Source: Neopusillimonas maritima
Lineage (GTDB): Bacteria; Pseudomonadota; Gammaproteobacteria; Burkholderiales; Burkholderiaceae_B
Reading direction: 5' to 3' (one strand)
Assembly: GCF_040930455.2 (NCBI RefSeq)
Contig: NZ_CP170494.1
Length of the DNA stretch: 64,000 bases
In this document: one piece after another, positions 51,169 to 60,080 of the stretch
How the letters are laid out: each line of letters opens with the position of its first letter
How positions within the stretch are numbered: the stretch's first letter is position 1
Translations under genes and position numbers: made by a program
The notes under the pieces: model-generated
Told to the model about the DNA's origin: nothing
Seen by the model: the letters and a program-made list of their open reading frames with translations, nothing else
Databases searched by the model: none

Positions 51169-53748
51169 ATGGCCGTTAAACCGCCTGTTCATGTCAGCCG
51201 CATTTCCAAATGGGTGTGTGGTTTTAGCTTGGCGCTCCTGCTTCCATTAACAAGCACGCAAGCGCAATCAGTACGCGTGGGCGTCTACCACAACCCACCC
51301 AAAATATTTATCTCTCCCGACGGACGCATTACCGGCATTTTCGGCGATCTCATTAACGCCATTGCCGACAAGCAAGGTTGGGATATTGAAGTGGTTCCCT
51401 GTAGTTGGGAGGCGTGTCTGCAATTAACCCAGCAAGGCAAAATTGACCTGATGCCCGACGTGGCACTTTCAGAGTTGCGCGACACTCAGCTTGATTTTCA
51501 CCAGACTCCGGCTTTGTACAGCTGGTCTCAGGTGTACCAGAATCCAACCCAAAACATACAATCTTTGCGTGACTTCGAAGGCAAGCGTATTGTGGTGCTT
51601 GCGCAATCCATTCAACAGTCGTATCTTGAATCGGCGCTTGCGGGGTTCGGGGTGAACGCAAAAATCATACTTGTTGATCGCTACGAAGAAGGGTTCAAGC
51701 TTGTAGAACAAGGGCAAGCCGATGCCGTGGTGTCGAACCACCATTTCGGCAACTACACCGCCAACACGTTTAACGTTGACGAAACGCCCATTATTTTTCT
51801 TCCAAGCGCGCTTTACTTCACAACGGCAGAAGGTCAGAATCCCGCTTTGCTGGCAACAGTCGACCAGCAACTTCAAGCCTGGCAGGCGGACACGCAATCG
51901 TTCTATTACGACACGTTGAAAAAATGGGGTGGCGAGCCGATCATTTCAGAAGTGCCGCGATATGTCTGGTGGACACTTGCTGCAAGCCTGGTACTGCTTG
52001 GATTAACGTTATTTGCCGCGTCACGACTTCGCCGGGAAGTGAAGCAACGTAAGCGGCGTTTGGCCGAAAGCGAGTCACTACGCAACACCATCCTGGATGC
52101 CGTCGACGCCTGCATCTACATCAAAGACCTGCAATTTCGTTATTTATATGTAAACCAGGCGGCCTCAAAACTATTCAATCGTCCCGCCGCCGATATCGTC
52201 GGCAAGAAAGACGAAGACCTTTTCGACCGGGAAACGGTAAAACATCTTAACGAGATTGACCACCAGGTAATTGAAAAAGGTGAGCGCTTTGCCGGAGAAG
52301 AGGTCGACACAACGCGCAACAACAACCTGACCACTTATTTTTATTCGGTCAAGATCCCGTTGCGCGACGCCGGAAACAGAATCGTCGGGCTATGCGGAAT
52401 ATCAACCGACATTTCCGAGCAGCGCCATTTTCGTGACACCATTGAAAAGCTTTCCAAATATGACGCCTTAACCGCATTACCCAACCGCAGCCATTTCTTC
52501 GAACAGCTTGAGAAACGCTTGCAAAACAACGCAATGCGTTTGATGAATGCCGCGCTTATCATTATTAATATTGATGACTTTCGTTCGCTGAACGACACGC
52601 AGGGTCATCGGGTTGGGGATTTACTGCTGATCGCTGTGACCAACACCATTACCAGTTTATGTCGGCCCAATGATCTTGCCGGGCGCCTTGTAGGCGACTC
52701 CTTCGTTATTTATGTCGACGAACTACCCACTTTATACGCTCAGGCAAATAGCCATGTGCTTGACTTTGCCGACACTGTGCGCAAACAACTTAGCCGGCCT
52801 TTTATGCTCGAGCAGCTCGAATTCCAGGGAAGTGTCTGTATCGGCGCCACCATATTCAACGCCCACACCACCCGTGCGGAAGAGGCATTGAAACAAGCCG
52901 AACTGGCGCTATACCAGGCAAAATCTGTGGGGCGCGGCACCATTCGCGTTTTTGAACCTGAAATGGAGGCCCTTGCCACTGCGCGCTCGGAAATGGAACG
53001 CGGCCTGCGTCAGGCTATTGAACGAAACGAGTTCGTTCTTTACTACCAGCCCCAAATAGACCGTACCGACGGCATTGTCGGCGTTGAAGCACTGGTGCGG
53101 TGGCAGCACCCGCAACAAGGTTTAACATCTCCAGCCAGTTTTATTCCGCTGGCCGAACTCACCGGGCTGATTGTGCCGCTTGGGAAAAAAGTGTTGCACA
53201 TGGCATGTCGCCAATTGGCGCTTTGGCAAGTGTGCCCTGCGACACAACACTTAACCATTGCGGTAAATGTCAGTGCGAAAGAATTCTTCGACGACGGATT
53301 CGTTGATTATGTATCACATACCTTGAACGAAACCGGCGCCCCCCCGGAAAAACTGGAACTGGAACTGACCGAAAGCCAACTCATGCAAGACGTTGATGCG
53401 GCCATTAAAAAAATGCAGGCCTTGAAACAAAAAGGCATACGACTGGCACTGGACGACTTCGGCACCGGCTATTCCTCGTTAAGCCAAATTCAACAACTGC
53501 CGGTCGACCAATTAAAAATTGACGCTGTTTTTGTACGTGACCTGGTTTTCAATCGCAACGACATAGCCATTGTTCAAACCATTATTAACCTGGGCAAGGC
53601 GTTAAATCTGGATGTTATCGCCGAAGGCGTTGAAACCCAGGCGCAGCGAGACGTACTGGCCCAGCTGGGCTGCCATAAATACCAAGGCTTCTTCTACGGC
53701 AAACCTGAGCCCGCACAAACCCTCACAGAAAACCTTATGGTGACCTAA
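51169..53748 (+). CDS. Periplasmic-binding-domain / PAS / degenerate GGDEF / EAL signalling protein
   Basis: An 859-residue sensor. Signal peptide (to about residue 28), family 3 solute-binding domain (about 30-255; VRVGVYHNPPKIFISPDGRI), one membrane helix (about 266-286), a PAS domain (about 300-420; ILDAVDACIYIKDLQFRYLYVN), a GGDEF domain (about 430-590) and an EAL domain (about 605-855). The cyclase site reads VGDSF, so it is probably inactive or regulatory. The EAL domain is complete (EALVRW, VNVSAKEF, LTESQLM, LDDFGTGYSSL, AEGVET, YQGFFYGKP). A periplasmic ligand such as an amino acid should regulate c-di-GMP breakdown (inference). AAGGA precedes ATG 51169. Confidence 0.92.
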   Translation: MAVKPPVHVSRISKWVCGFSLALLLPLTSTQAQSVRVGVYHNPPKIFISPDGRITGIFGDLINAIADKQGWDIEVVPCSWEACLQLTQQGKIDLMPDVALSELRDTQLDFHQTPALYSWSQVYQNPTQNIQSLRDFEGKRIVVLAQSIQQSYLESALAGFGVNAKIILVDRYEEGFKLVEQGQADAVVSNHHFGNYTANTFNVDETPIIFLPSALYFTTAEGQNPALLATVDQQLQAWQADTQSFYYDTLKKWGGEPIISEVPRYVWWTLAASLVLLGLTLFAASRLRREVKQRKRRLAESESLRNTILDAVDACIYIKDLQFRYLYVNQAASKLFNRPAADIVGKKDEDLFDRETVKHLNEIDHQVIEKGERFAGEEVDTTRNNNLTTYFYSVKIPLRDAGNRIVGLCGISTDISEQRHFRDTIEKLSKYDALTALPNRSHFFEQLEKRLQNNAMRLMNAALIIINIDDFRSLNDTQGHRVGDLLLIAVTNTITSLCRPNDLAGRLVGDSFVIYVDELPTLYAQANSHVLDFADTVRKQLSRPFMLEQLEFQGSVCIGATIFNAHTTRAEEALKQAELALYQAKSVGRGTIRVFEPEMEALATARSEMERGLRQAIERNEFVLYYQPQIDRTDGIVGVEALVRWQHPQQGLTSPASFIPLAELTGLIVPLGKKVLHMACRQLALWQVCPATQHLTIAVNVSAKEFFDDGFVDYVSHTLNETGAPPEKLELELTESQLMQDVDAAIKKMQALKQKGIRLALDDFGTGYSSLSQIQQLPVDQLKIDAVFVRDLVFNRNDIAIVQTIINLGKALNLDVIAEGVETQAQRDVLAQLGCHKYQGFFYGKPEPAQTLTENLMVT

Positions 53749-55297
53749 GCCAAGACGACCGCGGTGTTGTCATGCGCCCCATCACAAATGCCAGATTCGC
53801 GGCCGCCGCCATTGCCGCATTATAGGCATCCGCTCGCGCCTGGCGTGCTTCCAGCAAATCGGTCGTTGCCTCGGTCACCGTAGTCAATGTTCCCACACCA
53901 CTGCGATACGCATCAAACGACGCGTCGTAAGTGGTTTGCGCAGTGGACACCAGTTCCGTTGCAGCCTCAAAGCTTTGCAATGCGGATCGCAACACCGTTT
54001 CCGCAGCAACCATTTCCCGCAAAGCATCACGACGCTGTGTTCGCAACGCTTGCTGTGCCTCGTCCACCTCAATTTCGGCGTCGCGCAAACGAGCCTGTCG
54101 CAAACCGCCATCGAAAATCGGCATTGTGACACCCAGCAAAACCCCGCTTGACGTGGCTGTTTGACTTAATCCAGGCAAACCCCGCACATCGAAACTGATG
54201 CGGCTGTTGGCGGCAACCGCGCCTAAATACACCTTGGGCAAGAATTCGGCCTCGGCCGCTTTCACATTCGCTTTAGCCGCCTTTACCGCCGCATAGGCCG
54301 CCACTAAATCAGGGCGTTGCGCCAACGCCTGTTGCATACGCTCCGAAGTGATCGGGTCGGTTGCAACGGGCAACGCGCGTGTTTGAACCGGCGCAATATT
54401 AAGTTGGGTTGTCGGCGGCACGCCCAACGCGCTCATCAGTCCCAGATACGCATTACGCTCCAAACCCTCGTTATCGACCAAATTCAGTTTGGCTTGCGCC
54501 ACCGCCTGTCGAACCAAAGAGAGCTCAATGGATGTCGCCACACCAGCGTCCAGCTTGTCACGTACAGCACGCTCAACTTTACGTTGATTAGCCAGCGCTT
54601 CACGCGCGAGTTTTGTCCGCATGCGCGCCGTGTTGTATTGGTAAAACTGATCGGTAACGTCGCGAATCACCTTTTGATGCGCTGCATTGAACAACACATT
54701 CGCTGCGAACGATAGTTGGGACGCCCCTTCCAGCAACGCTTCACGCTGGCCAAAATCGAATAATAGCCAGCCTAAAGCCACTGCCGGTACAGTTCCACTG
54801 ATATCGGTATCGAGGTTTCGATAGCCACCTACCTGCAAGGGCAAGGGCTGGCTGGTACGCTGATAGCCGCCAATGACATTGGCCGACAACATGGGTAAGA
54901 ACGTGGCTTCCACCATGCCGGTGGCTAAGGCCGCCTGCCGCGCCCGATTCCAAGCCTGACGGGTTTGGGGATTCTCACGCTGGGCGATATCAATGAGCTC
55001 GGGTAATTGTAAAGGTCTCGACGTATCAAGATCCGGGCCGGAATCCACTTGCGCCAAAGCCGGCACCGAAGGAATTGAAAAACCGGAAAGGTCAGGAGGG
55101 CTAATATCCAAACCCGCCGACGCCTGGCTTTCAGTTGGCCGCCAAGGCTCGTGAGCCGACGCGGGCGCACGATTAATTGCATTGCTTGCACACGACGACA
55201 AGGCAACACATGCCAGAAGGGATAGCGTCTGACGACCCACGCGCGCAGCACTGACCGTAGCCCGACTGCTGAAAAAACAGGTTGGAGAATAGTTCAT
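53735..55297 (-). CDS. RND-type outer-membrane efflux lipoprotein (TolC/NodT family)
   Basis: A 520-residue outer-membrane factor. The lipobox LSSC (Cys at about residue 36) indicates lipid anchoring, and the two OEP repeats are seen in LPELIDIAQRENPQTRQAWN and TKVLRDV-like helical stretches (long Ala/Gln-rich coiled coils). It forms the channel of a tripartite exporter with the overlapping FUSC gene (ATGA, 55294-55297) and the adaptor upstream, in the MdtP position. Its 3' end overlaps the SBP-PAS-GGDEF-EAL gene tail to tail by 14 bases. Confidence 0.88.
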   Translation of the reverse strand: MNYSPTCFFSSRATVSAARVGRQTLSLLACVALSSCASNAINRAPASAHEPWRPTESQASAGLDISPPDLSGFSIPSVPALAQVDSGPDLDTSRPLQLPELIDIAQRENPQTRQAWNRARQAALATGMVEATFLPMLSANVIGGYQRTSQPLPLQVGGYRNLDTDISGTVPAVALGWLLFDFGQREALLEGASQLSFAANVLFNAAHQKVIRDVTDQFYQYNTARMRTKLAREALANQRKVERAVRDKLDAGVATSIELSLVRQAVAQAKLNLVDNEGLERNAYLGLMSALGVPPTTQLNIAPVQTRALPVATDPITSERMQQALAQRPDLVAAYAAVKAAKANVKAAEAEFLPKVYLGAVAANSRISFDVRGLPGLSQTATSSGVLLGVTMPIFDGGLRQARLRDAEIEVDEAQQALRTQRRDALREMVAAETVLRSALQSFEAATELVSTAQTTYDASFDAYRSGVGTLTTVTEATTDLLEARQARADAYNAAMAAAANLAFVMGRMTTPRSSWLRSP

Positions 55298-57105
55298 GCC
55301 GGTTGCACACTTAGCTGATGACGCATGTCAGTTAACTGACGCTCCCATTGCGCGACGGTACCACGACTTTCTTGCGCTAATGCCATTCGCACACAAAATC
55401 CTTCGCTTTGTTTCAGCGTTTTCTTAAGCAGGTCCAATTCTTCACGCGGGGGGCGTAACGAACGGGGTTCGAAATGCACACGCGATAGCTGCTCGCGAAC
55501 GGCGTCCAGAGCAGCCAGATTCTGCGCCGTTTGATTAGGACTGCATAACGGACCGGGGTGAGACTGCCCGCTATAGCAGGACAAACGCTTTAAAACCGCG
55601 CTTAGCCTGGCGCGAGCGGCTTGTGCGGCACTGATGGGCCATATCCGCGTGAATACAAGATAAAGAATCAGGTTCCCCAGCAAAATGCCCATTATGCGAT
55701 CCAGCGCAACGGACATTTGCACATCGGGCCCAAACCCCTGAAGCACCGTCAACAAGAATGCCAGACCAATTTGCACACCGGCGTAAGCACTGCGCTCGGA
55801 ACCGCTGGAGACCCAACCCGCGCAGAATATTCCAGCAAACACCAATAACATAAGCTGCCCGATCGACGTCATCAGCGGAATCAAAAACAGAATGGAAAGC
55901 ACACCCATGGCCGCCCCTACCAGGCAACCCAATATACGCAACGTTAATTTATGAACGGTTTCCCCAGTGGACCCCAGCGCTGCCACATAACAGGTAATCA
56001 TGGCCGTGTGAATGTCTTGCCAATCCATCGCCGTATACGCAGTGTAGGCAATCACGGCGGCCAATGTGGTTTTAAGCGCAAACCGCTGATAAACCGGATT
56101 AGTCAGTGCATCCGGATAAAAGAAACCCGAATGGGGAGCGGACCCGCCTTCGGGTACGGGTGTGTATAACAAGGCCATGGCGTTCGTGAAAGGCTGCAAC
56201 CTAACCGAAACATTTTCCGCCTGCTGCGGCAGCGCTGGATACTGGCCGGCCTGGAAAGCCTGCGCCAGCCGACGGCACTGAGCCGCCGACTCTGTAGCAT
56301 AACTGTCGGAACCGCCGCGCTGCGCCACGTGCGTTTTGTCGTCGGCTGTTCCCAATGAGTCGAATTGACTGGCATGAATCAAAAGCTCATAACTTCGCGT
56401 GACGGCTGCTTTCAGCTGGGCTTGCTGCACTTTAGGAATGAGGTGAAACAAAGCAACATACTTCATATAACTGTCGGCTTCGGTATTACCCTTTCGTAAA
56501 AGGGTCCAGACATCATCCGCCGATGCGTGCCCATGAAGAACGTCGGCCACCACGTTCAAACGCTCAGCGACCAAACGCTGCAATAAACGTGGTACCGAGC
56601 GCCCGAACGCCACATTGCACACAATAATCAAGCCCATGGGCACCGCCGCCATCAGCCACGCGTACAAAATACCGCGCGTAGCCACTTCACCAAATGGCGC
56701 GTTACCCAACAAGGTCATGATGAACGCCACGACCAACGCCAGAATACTGCCTGCCGGCCCCAACTGCGAGGCGGCCCCCAGAAACAAAAACAAAAATGAA
56801 CTGACCGCGATAATAACCATGCGCCACAGCGGCACATCAATCGCCAGGTTGGTTAACAGCACCAAAACCGGCACCACAATTGAAACCAGTACGCTGATAC
56901 CAATCGCCATGAGCGTGGATTCTGCGGGGTCGGGCTTCATGACAAACAGGATCAAATAGCAACCAATGGCCACCAGAGGAATGCCATAGGTCATGAACAC
57001 CAGTGCCGCCAGCGAACAAATCAGGGCAATCCGCCAGGCCGTTTCGAACCTGCCTTCGAATGGCTTGAGCTCTTGAATGATTTCACGTTGGAACCAGGAA
57101 ACCAT
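55294..57105 (-). CDS. FUSC/aromatic-acid-exporter-type inner-membrane protein (MdtO-like)
   Basis: A protein of about 603 residues with two membrane blocks of about five helices (residues 25-160 and about 350-500) separated by a cytoplasmic region, as in AaeB/MdtO of the FUSC family. Helices include ALICSLAALVFMTYGIPLVA and MIGILLGNLILYLVFTRIWP-like stretches. It would pump aromatic acids or sulfa-type compounds into the tripartite channel. ATG 57105 is preferred over GTG 57117, which would overlap the adaptor gene by 7 bases; both are possible. It overlaps the outer-membrane factor by 4 bases. Confidence 0.82.
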   Translation of the reverse strand: MVSWFQREIIQELKPFEGRFETAWRIALICSLAALVFMTYGIPLVAIGCYLILFVMKPDPAESTLMAIGISVLVSIVVPVLVLLTNLAIDVPLWRMVIIAVSSFLFLFLGAASQLGPAGSILALVVAFIMTLLGNAPFGEVATRGILYAWLMAAVPMGLIIVCNVAFGRSVPRLLQRLVAERLNVVADVLHGHASADDVWTLLRKGNTEADSYMKYVALFHLIPKVQQAQLKAAVTRSYELLIHASQFDSLGTADDKTHVAQRGGSDSYATESAAQCRRLAQAFQAGQYPALPQQAENVSVRLQPFTNAMALLYTPVPEGGSAPHSGFFYPDALTNPVYQRFALKTTLAAVIAYTAYTAMDWQDIHTAMITCYVAALGSTGETVHKLTLRILGCLVGAAMGVLSILFLIPLMTSIGQLMLLVFAGIFCAGWVSSGSERSAYAGVQIGLAFLLTVLQGFGPDVQMSVALDRIMGILLGNLILYLVFTRIWPISAAQAARARLSAVLKRLSCYSGQSHPGPLCSPNQTAQNLAALDAVREQLSRVHFEPRSLRPPREELDLLKKTLKQSEGFCVRMALAQESRGTVAQWERQLTDMRHQLSVQPA

Positions 57106-57110
57106 AGGAA

Positions 57111-58163
57111 TTAACACTCGCGATCAGTACGCACCACCACCGAAGCCGATGCCCCGACCCGCATCAAATCAGCCGGAGGATCCTGCAATAAAATACGGAC
57201 GGGAAAGCGCTGCGCCACACGCACCCAATTCAGGGATTTCTGCACATAGGGCAAAGATCGCGGTAACGACACCAAATCTTCAGATGCCACACCCCAACCA
57301 ATGCTAACGACCTTACCCTTGATTTCTCGCGTGGGATCCGACAAGGCATACGCCTGCGCGCATTGCCCCGCTTTCAAATGGGCAAGGTCGGTTTCCCGGA
57401 ACAGCGCCGTGGCAAACCATTCGTTTGCATCAATCAGCGTAAATAATGCCTGATCGGGTGCCATGTGCTCACCGGTCATCACCTTCAAGCCTACCACCAA
57501 GCCATCATGGGGTGCGCGAACAACCGTATCGTTCAGCGCTTTACGAGCAAGCGCCAACGATGCTTGAGCCACTTCCACCGTTGCCTGCGTGGCTTCCAGT
57601 TCACCGATTAACTCACGGGCGGCGGTGGATTGGGATTGCGCCTGACTCAGACTGACTTGCGCATCGCGCAGTGCGGTTTTGGCGGCATCCAGATCCTGCT
57701 GGGTAACGTACCCCTTCTTGGCCAAAGGTGTTAAGCGCTCTACCGTTTTACGCGCCAGGTCTAAATTGGCCTGCGCGCGCCCGATTTGTTCGTCGGCAAC
57801 GGAAGCATTTGCCGTTTCAGCCCGAATTTGCCGTTCACGTGTCGCAAGCGCTGCCTGGGCAGCCGCCAACTCGGCCTCGGCCTGTTGCACCCGCAGGCGG
57901 TACGCCTCGGGATCAAGGCGAAACAGCACGTCGCCTTTCGATACCCGACCTCCTTCAGCCACGTTCAACTCAGTAATCTTGCCGGGCACCGCCGCACTTA
58001 TGTGAACCACATCTGCTTCCAACACGGCATCTTCAGACATCAGGTTGCGATCGAGATAACGCCAGTAAACCGTACCGGCAACCACAGCGGCCAGAATCAC
58101 GACAACCGCCAACAGAACGGCAAGACGGCGGTTTGAAGAATGATTAGCGTCGGCCATTGGCAT
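57111..58163 (-). CDS. HlyD-family adaptor subunit (MdtN-like)
   Basis: A 350-residue adaptor. N-terminal anchor (RRLAVLLAVVVILAAVVAGTVYW), lipoyl half DVVHISAAVPGKITELNVAEG, a coiled coil of about 100 residues (Ala/Gln/Arg-rich), and the second lipoyl half VVRAPHDGLVVGLKVMTGEHM. It is the MFP of the MdtNOP-type exporter. The ATG at 58163 overlaps the ytcA stop by one base (TGATG); a second in-frame ATG at 58157 is equally good. It precedes the FUSC gene, with 5 bases between its stop and ATG 57105. Confidence 0.87.
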   Translation of the reverse strand: MPMADANHSSNRRLAVLLAVVVILAAVVAGTVYWRYLDRNLMSEDAVLEADVVHISAAVPGKITELNVAEGGRVSKGDVLFRLDPEAYRLRVQQAEAELAAAQAALATRERQIRAETANASVADEQIGRAQANLDLARKTVERLTPLAKKGYVTQQDLDAAKTALRDAQVSLSQAQSQSTAARELIGELEATQATVEVAQASLALARKALNDTVVRAPHDGLVVGLKVMTGEHMAPDQALFTLIDANEWFATALFRETDLAHLKAGQCAQAYALSDPTREIKGKVVSIGWGVASEDLVSLPRSLPYVQKSLNWVRVAQRFPVRILLQDPPADLMRVGASASVVVRTDREC

Positions 58164-58450
58164 CACCGGGGAGAAAAAAGAAATGCAAACATCATTGTGA
58201 AGATCAGACCCAGGCAAACATAAACCAATAAACGCAGGGGCAGAACGTCGTCGATACCGACACGTATCAAGCCCCAGCGAACAAGCAGGGTTAACGGGAT
58301 GCTAATGGCCGCGCCCACCAGCCATGAGGGAAAATAAGAGCCAAACAAAAGAAATGAAGGGGCACGCCCCTGGGAACAACCCGCCAGCATGAAGAACACC
58401 GGGAAGGTTAAAACGACTTTTTCCAACCTGATTGCTTTAAGCCAGGACAT
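58163..58450 (-). CDS. ytcA: YtcA-family lipoprotein
   Basis: A 95-residue protein. A signal peptide ends at the lipobox MLAGC (Cys 25), followed by the YtcA signature SQGRAPSFLLFGSYFPSWLVG and two hydrophobic helices (GAAISIPLTLLVRWGLI, LRLLVYVCLGLIFTMMFAFLF). Unlike DUF1656/AaeX, it is a lipoprotein. In E. coli, ytcA lies next to mdtNOP, and the same order (ytcA, adaptor, FUSC, outer-membrane factor) is seen here. Its role in the exporter is unknown. It starts 14 bases after the amidohydrolase stop. Confidence 0.82.
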   Translation of the reverse strand: MSWLKAIRLEKVVLTFPVFFMLAGCSQGRAPSFLLFGSYFPSWLVGAAISIPLTLLVRWGLIRVGIDDVLPLRLLVYVCLGLIFTMMFAFLFSPR

Positions 58451-58464
58451 GGCACACCCTTTGC

Positions 58465-59997
58465 TTAAAGTTGATCTTTGTAAATACGACCATCTTTCAT
58501 GATCAGCTTAAGGTTCTTGTCTGGGTCGCTGATGAAGTCAAGATTCTGAGTGGGATCACCGTCGGCGATCAGGATATCGGCCAGCCCGCCCGGCTCGATC
58601 ACGCCCAGTTTGCCCTTGTACGGACTACGCTGCCCCGCCATGGCCAACAATTCGCCGTTCTGCGCCGTGGCCATTTTCAGCAAGCTCAGCGGATCGTAAA
58701 AACGGGTAAGCTTCGCCAATTGCCGACCTTGTGTTGACAGATTCTGCGGCGTAAACAGAATATCAGTACCCCAGGCGGTTTTAATTTTCATGTCGATCGC
58801 CATCTGGTACGCACGCACGGTCCCCTCGGCCACCTCGCGTTGCTTTTCCTTGCTGTTCGGATCCGCCTTTAGGTTGGCATCTTCATCGGCAAGAAAAGGT
58901 TGCAGGCTCCACCAAACGCCCTCATCGGCCATGAGTTTGGCCGCTGTTTCGTCGGCCAACTGCCCATGTTCAATAGATTGCACGCCCGCCTTCACGGCGC
59001 GTTGAATACCTTTGGAGGTATACACATGCACCATGACATACGTACCCCAGTCTTCCGCAGCCTGCACCCCCGCGCGCAACTCGGCTTCCGTGTATTGCGT
59101 GGTGTCGAGCGGATCGTAATGCGATGTCACGCCGCCGCCGGCCATAAGCTTCACCTGGCTGGCACCCAACATAAGTTGCTCACGCACACGGCGCAATACT
59201 TCGTCGGCGCCATCGGCAATCATGGCGGCCCCCATTTTTTCGGCATAACTGAGCGGACCGCCCGTTTGACGTGGTACCTCGTAACGCATGCGAAAGTCAC
59301 CATGGCCGGAAGTTTGCGAAATCATCGCACCCGACGGAAAAATGCGTGGCCCAACAACAATGCCTTCATCAATGGCCCGCTTCAAAGCGAAGCTGGGGCC
59401 ACCGGCATCGCGCACACTGGTAAAACCGCGTAATAACGTACGTTCCGCCTCACGCGCCGCAACCAGATAAACATAACCAATGTCCGCCGTCATGGCAGCC
59501 ATTTCTGTAAGGCCACAAAACATGGAGTGCCAATGCACGTCGATTAATCCGGGCATGGCCAGGCGCCCACCACAATCGATCATTTGCGCGTTTTCAATTA
59601 CCTCGCCTGCCCCGGGCAAAGCCGAAATACGATTCCCCTCGACGAGAATGTTAACCCCCTCTTGCACTGTTCCGCTAACCCCATCGAACAAACGCAGGTT
59701 AGTTAACAGCACCGGGCGATCCGGAGGAGCGGGTTGCTGCGCAATGGCTTTGCTGGTTTGAAAACCAATAAACGGCACCATAGCCGCCGCCGCGCCCCCC
59801 AAAAACATTCGGCGGGTCATGGATGCCATAACGCGATCGTGCAAGACTTGCGCCGCTACCCCCCCACACGTACAAACCGGTTGACGACGCCGGCCCAGAT
59901 ATGCCCCTTCATGCGACCCGATGAAACCATCCTCCGTATTAAAGGAAGGGTTAAACGCAGCCAAAGACGAAAACGACGGGACGGCGGCACAACGCAT
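58465..59997 (-). CDS. Amidohydrolase-superfamily metal-dependent hydrolase with twin-arginine segment
   Basis: A 510-residue protein. The hydrolase begins at about residue 85 (LLTNLRLFDGVSGTVQEGVN) with the metal motif GLIDVHWHSMFCG (HxH), further metal ligands in MAGGGVTSHYDP and AWGTDILF, and the closing ADILIADGDPTQNLDFI block of imidazolonepropionase/prolidase-like enzymes. A Tat-type segment TRRMFLGGAAAAMVPFIGF lies near residue 60-80. ATG 59997 is preferred because GGAGAG lies 4 bases upstream, although it leaves a 59-residue lead containing a CTCG motif before the Tat segment; ATG 59829 or 59820 would begin at the Tat signal but lack a ribosome site. Substrate unknown. Confidence 0.8.
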   Translation of the reverse strand: MRCAAVPSFSSLAAFNPSFNTEDGFIGSHEGAYLGRRRQPVCTCGGVAAQVLHDRVMASMTRRMFLGGAAAAMVPFIGFQTSKAIAQQPAPPDRPVLLTNLRLFDGVSGTVQEGVNILVEGNRISALPGAGEVIENAQMIDCGGRLAMPGLIDVHWHSMFCGLTEMAAMTADIGYVYLVAAREAERTLLRGFTSVRDAGGPSFALKRAIDEGIVVGPRIFPSGAMISQTSGHGDFRMRYEVPRQTGGPLSYAEKMGAAMIADGADEVLRRVREQLMLGASQVKLMAGGGVTSHYDPLDTTQYTEAELRAGVQAAEDWGTYVMVHVYTSKGIQRAVKAGVQSIEHGQLADETAAKLMADEGVWWSLQPFLADEDANLKADPNSKEKQREVAEGTVRAYQMAIDMKIKTAWGTDILFTPQNLSTQGRQLAKLTRFYDPLSLLKMATAQNGELLAMAGQRSPYKGKLGVIEPGGLADILIADGDPTQNLDFISDPDKNLKLIMKDGRIYKDQL

Positions 59998-60080
59998 ATA
60001 GCTCTCCAAGACCAATTCATTCACACAAGTGAGACATAACAACTACGCCTTCTTTCCACCACTTAATGTTCTATCTATTC

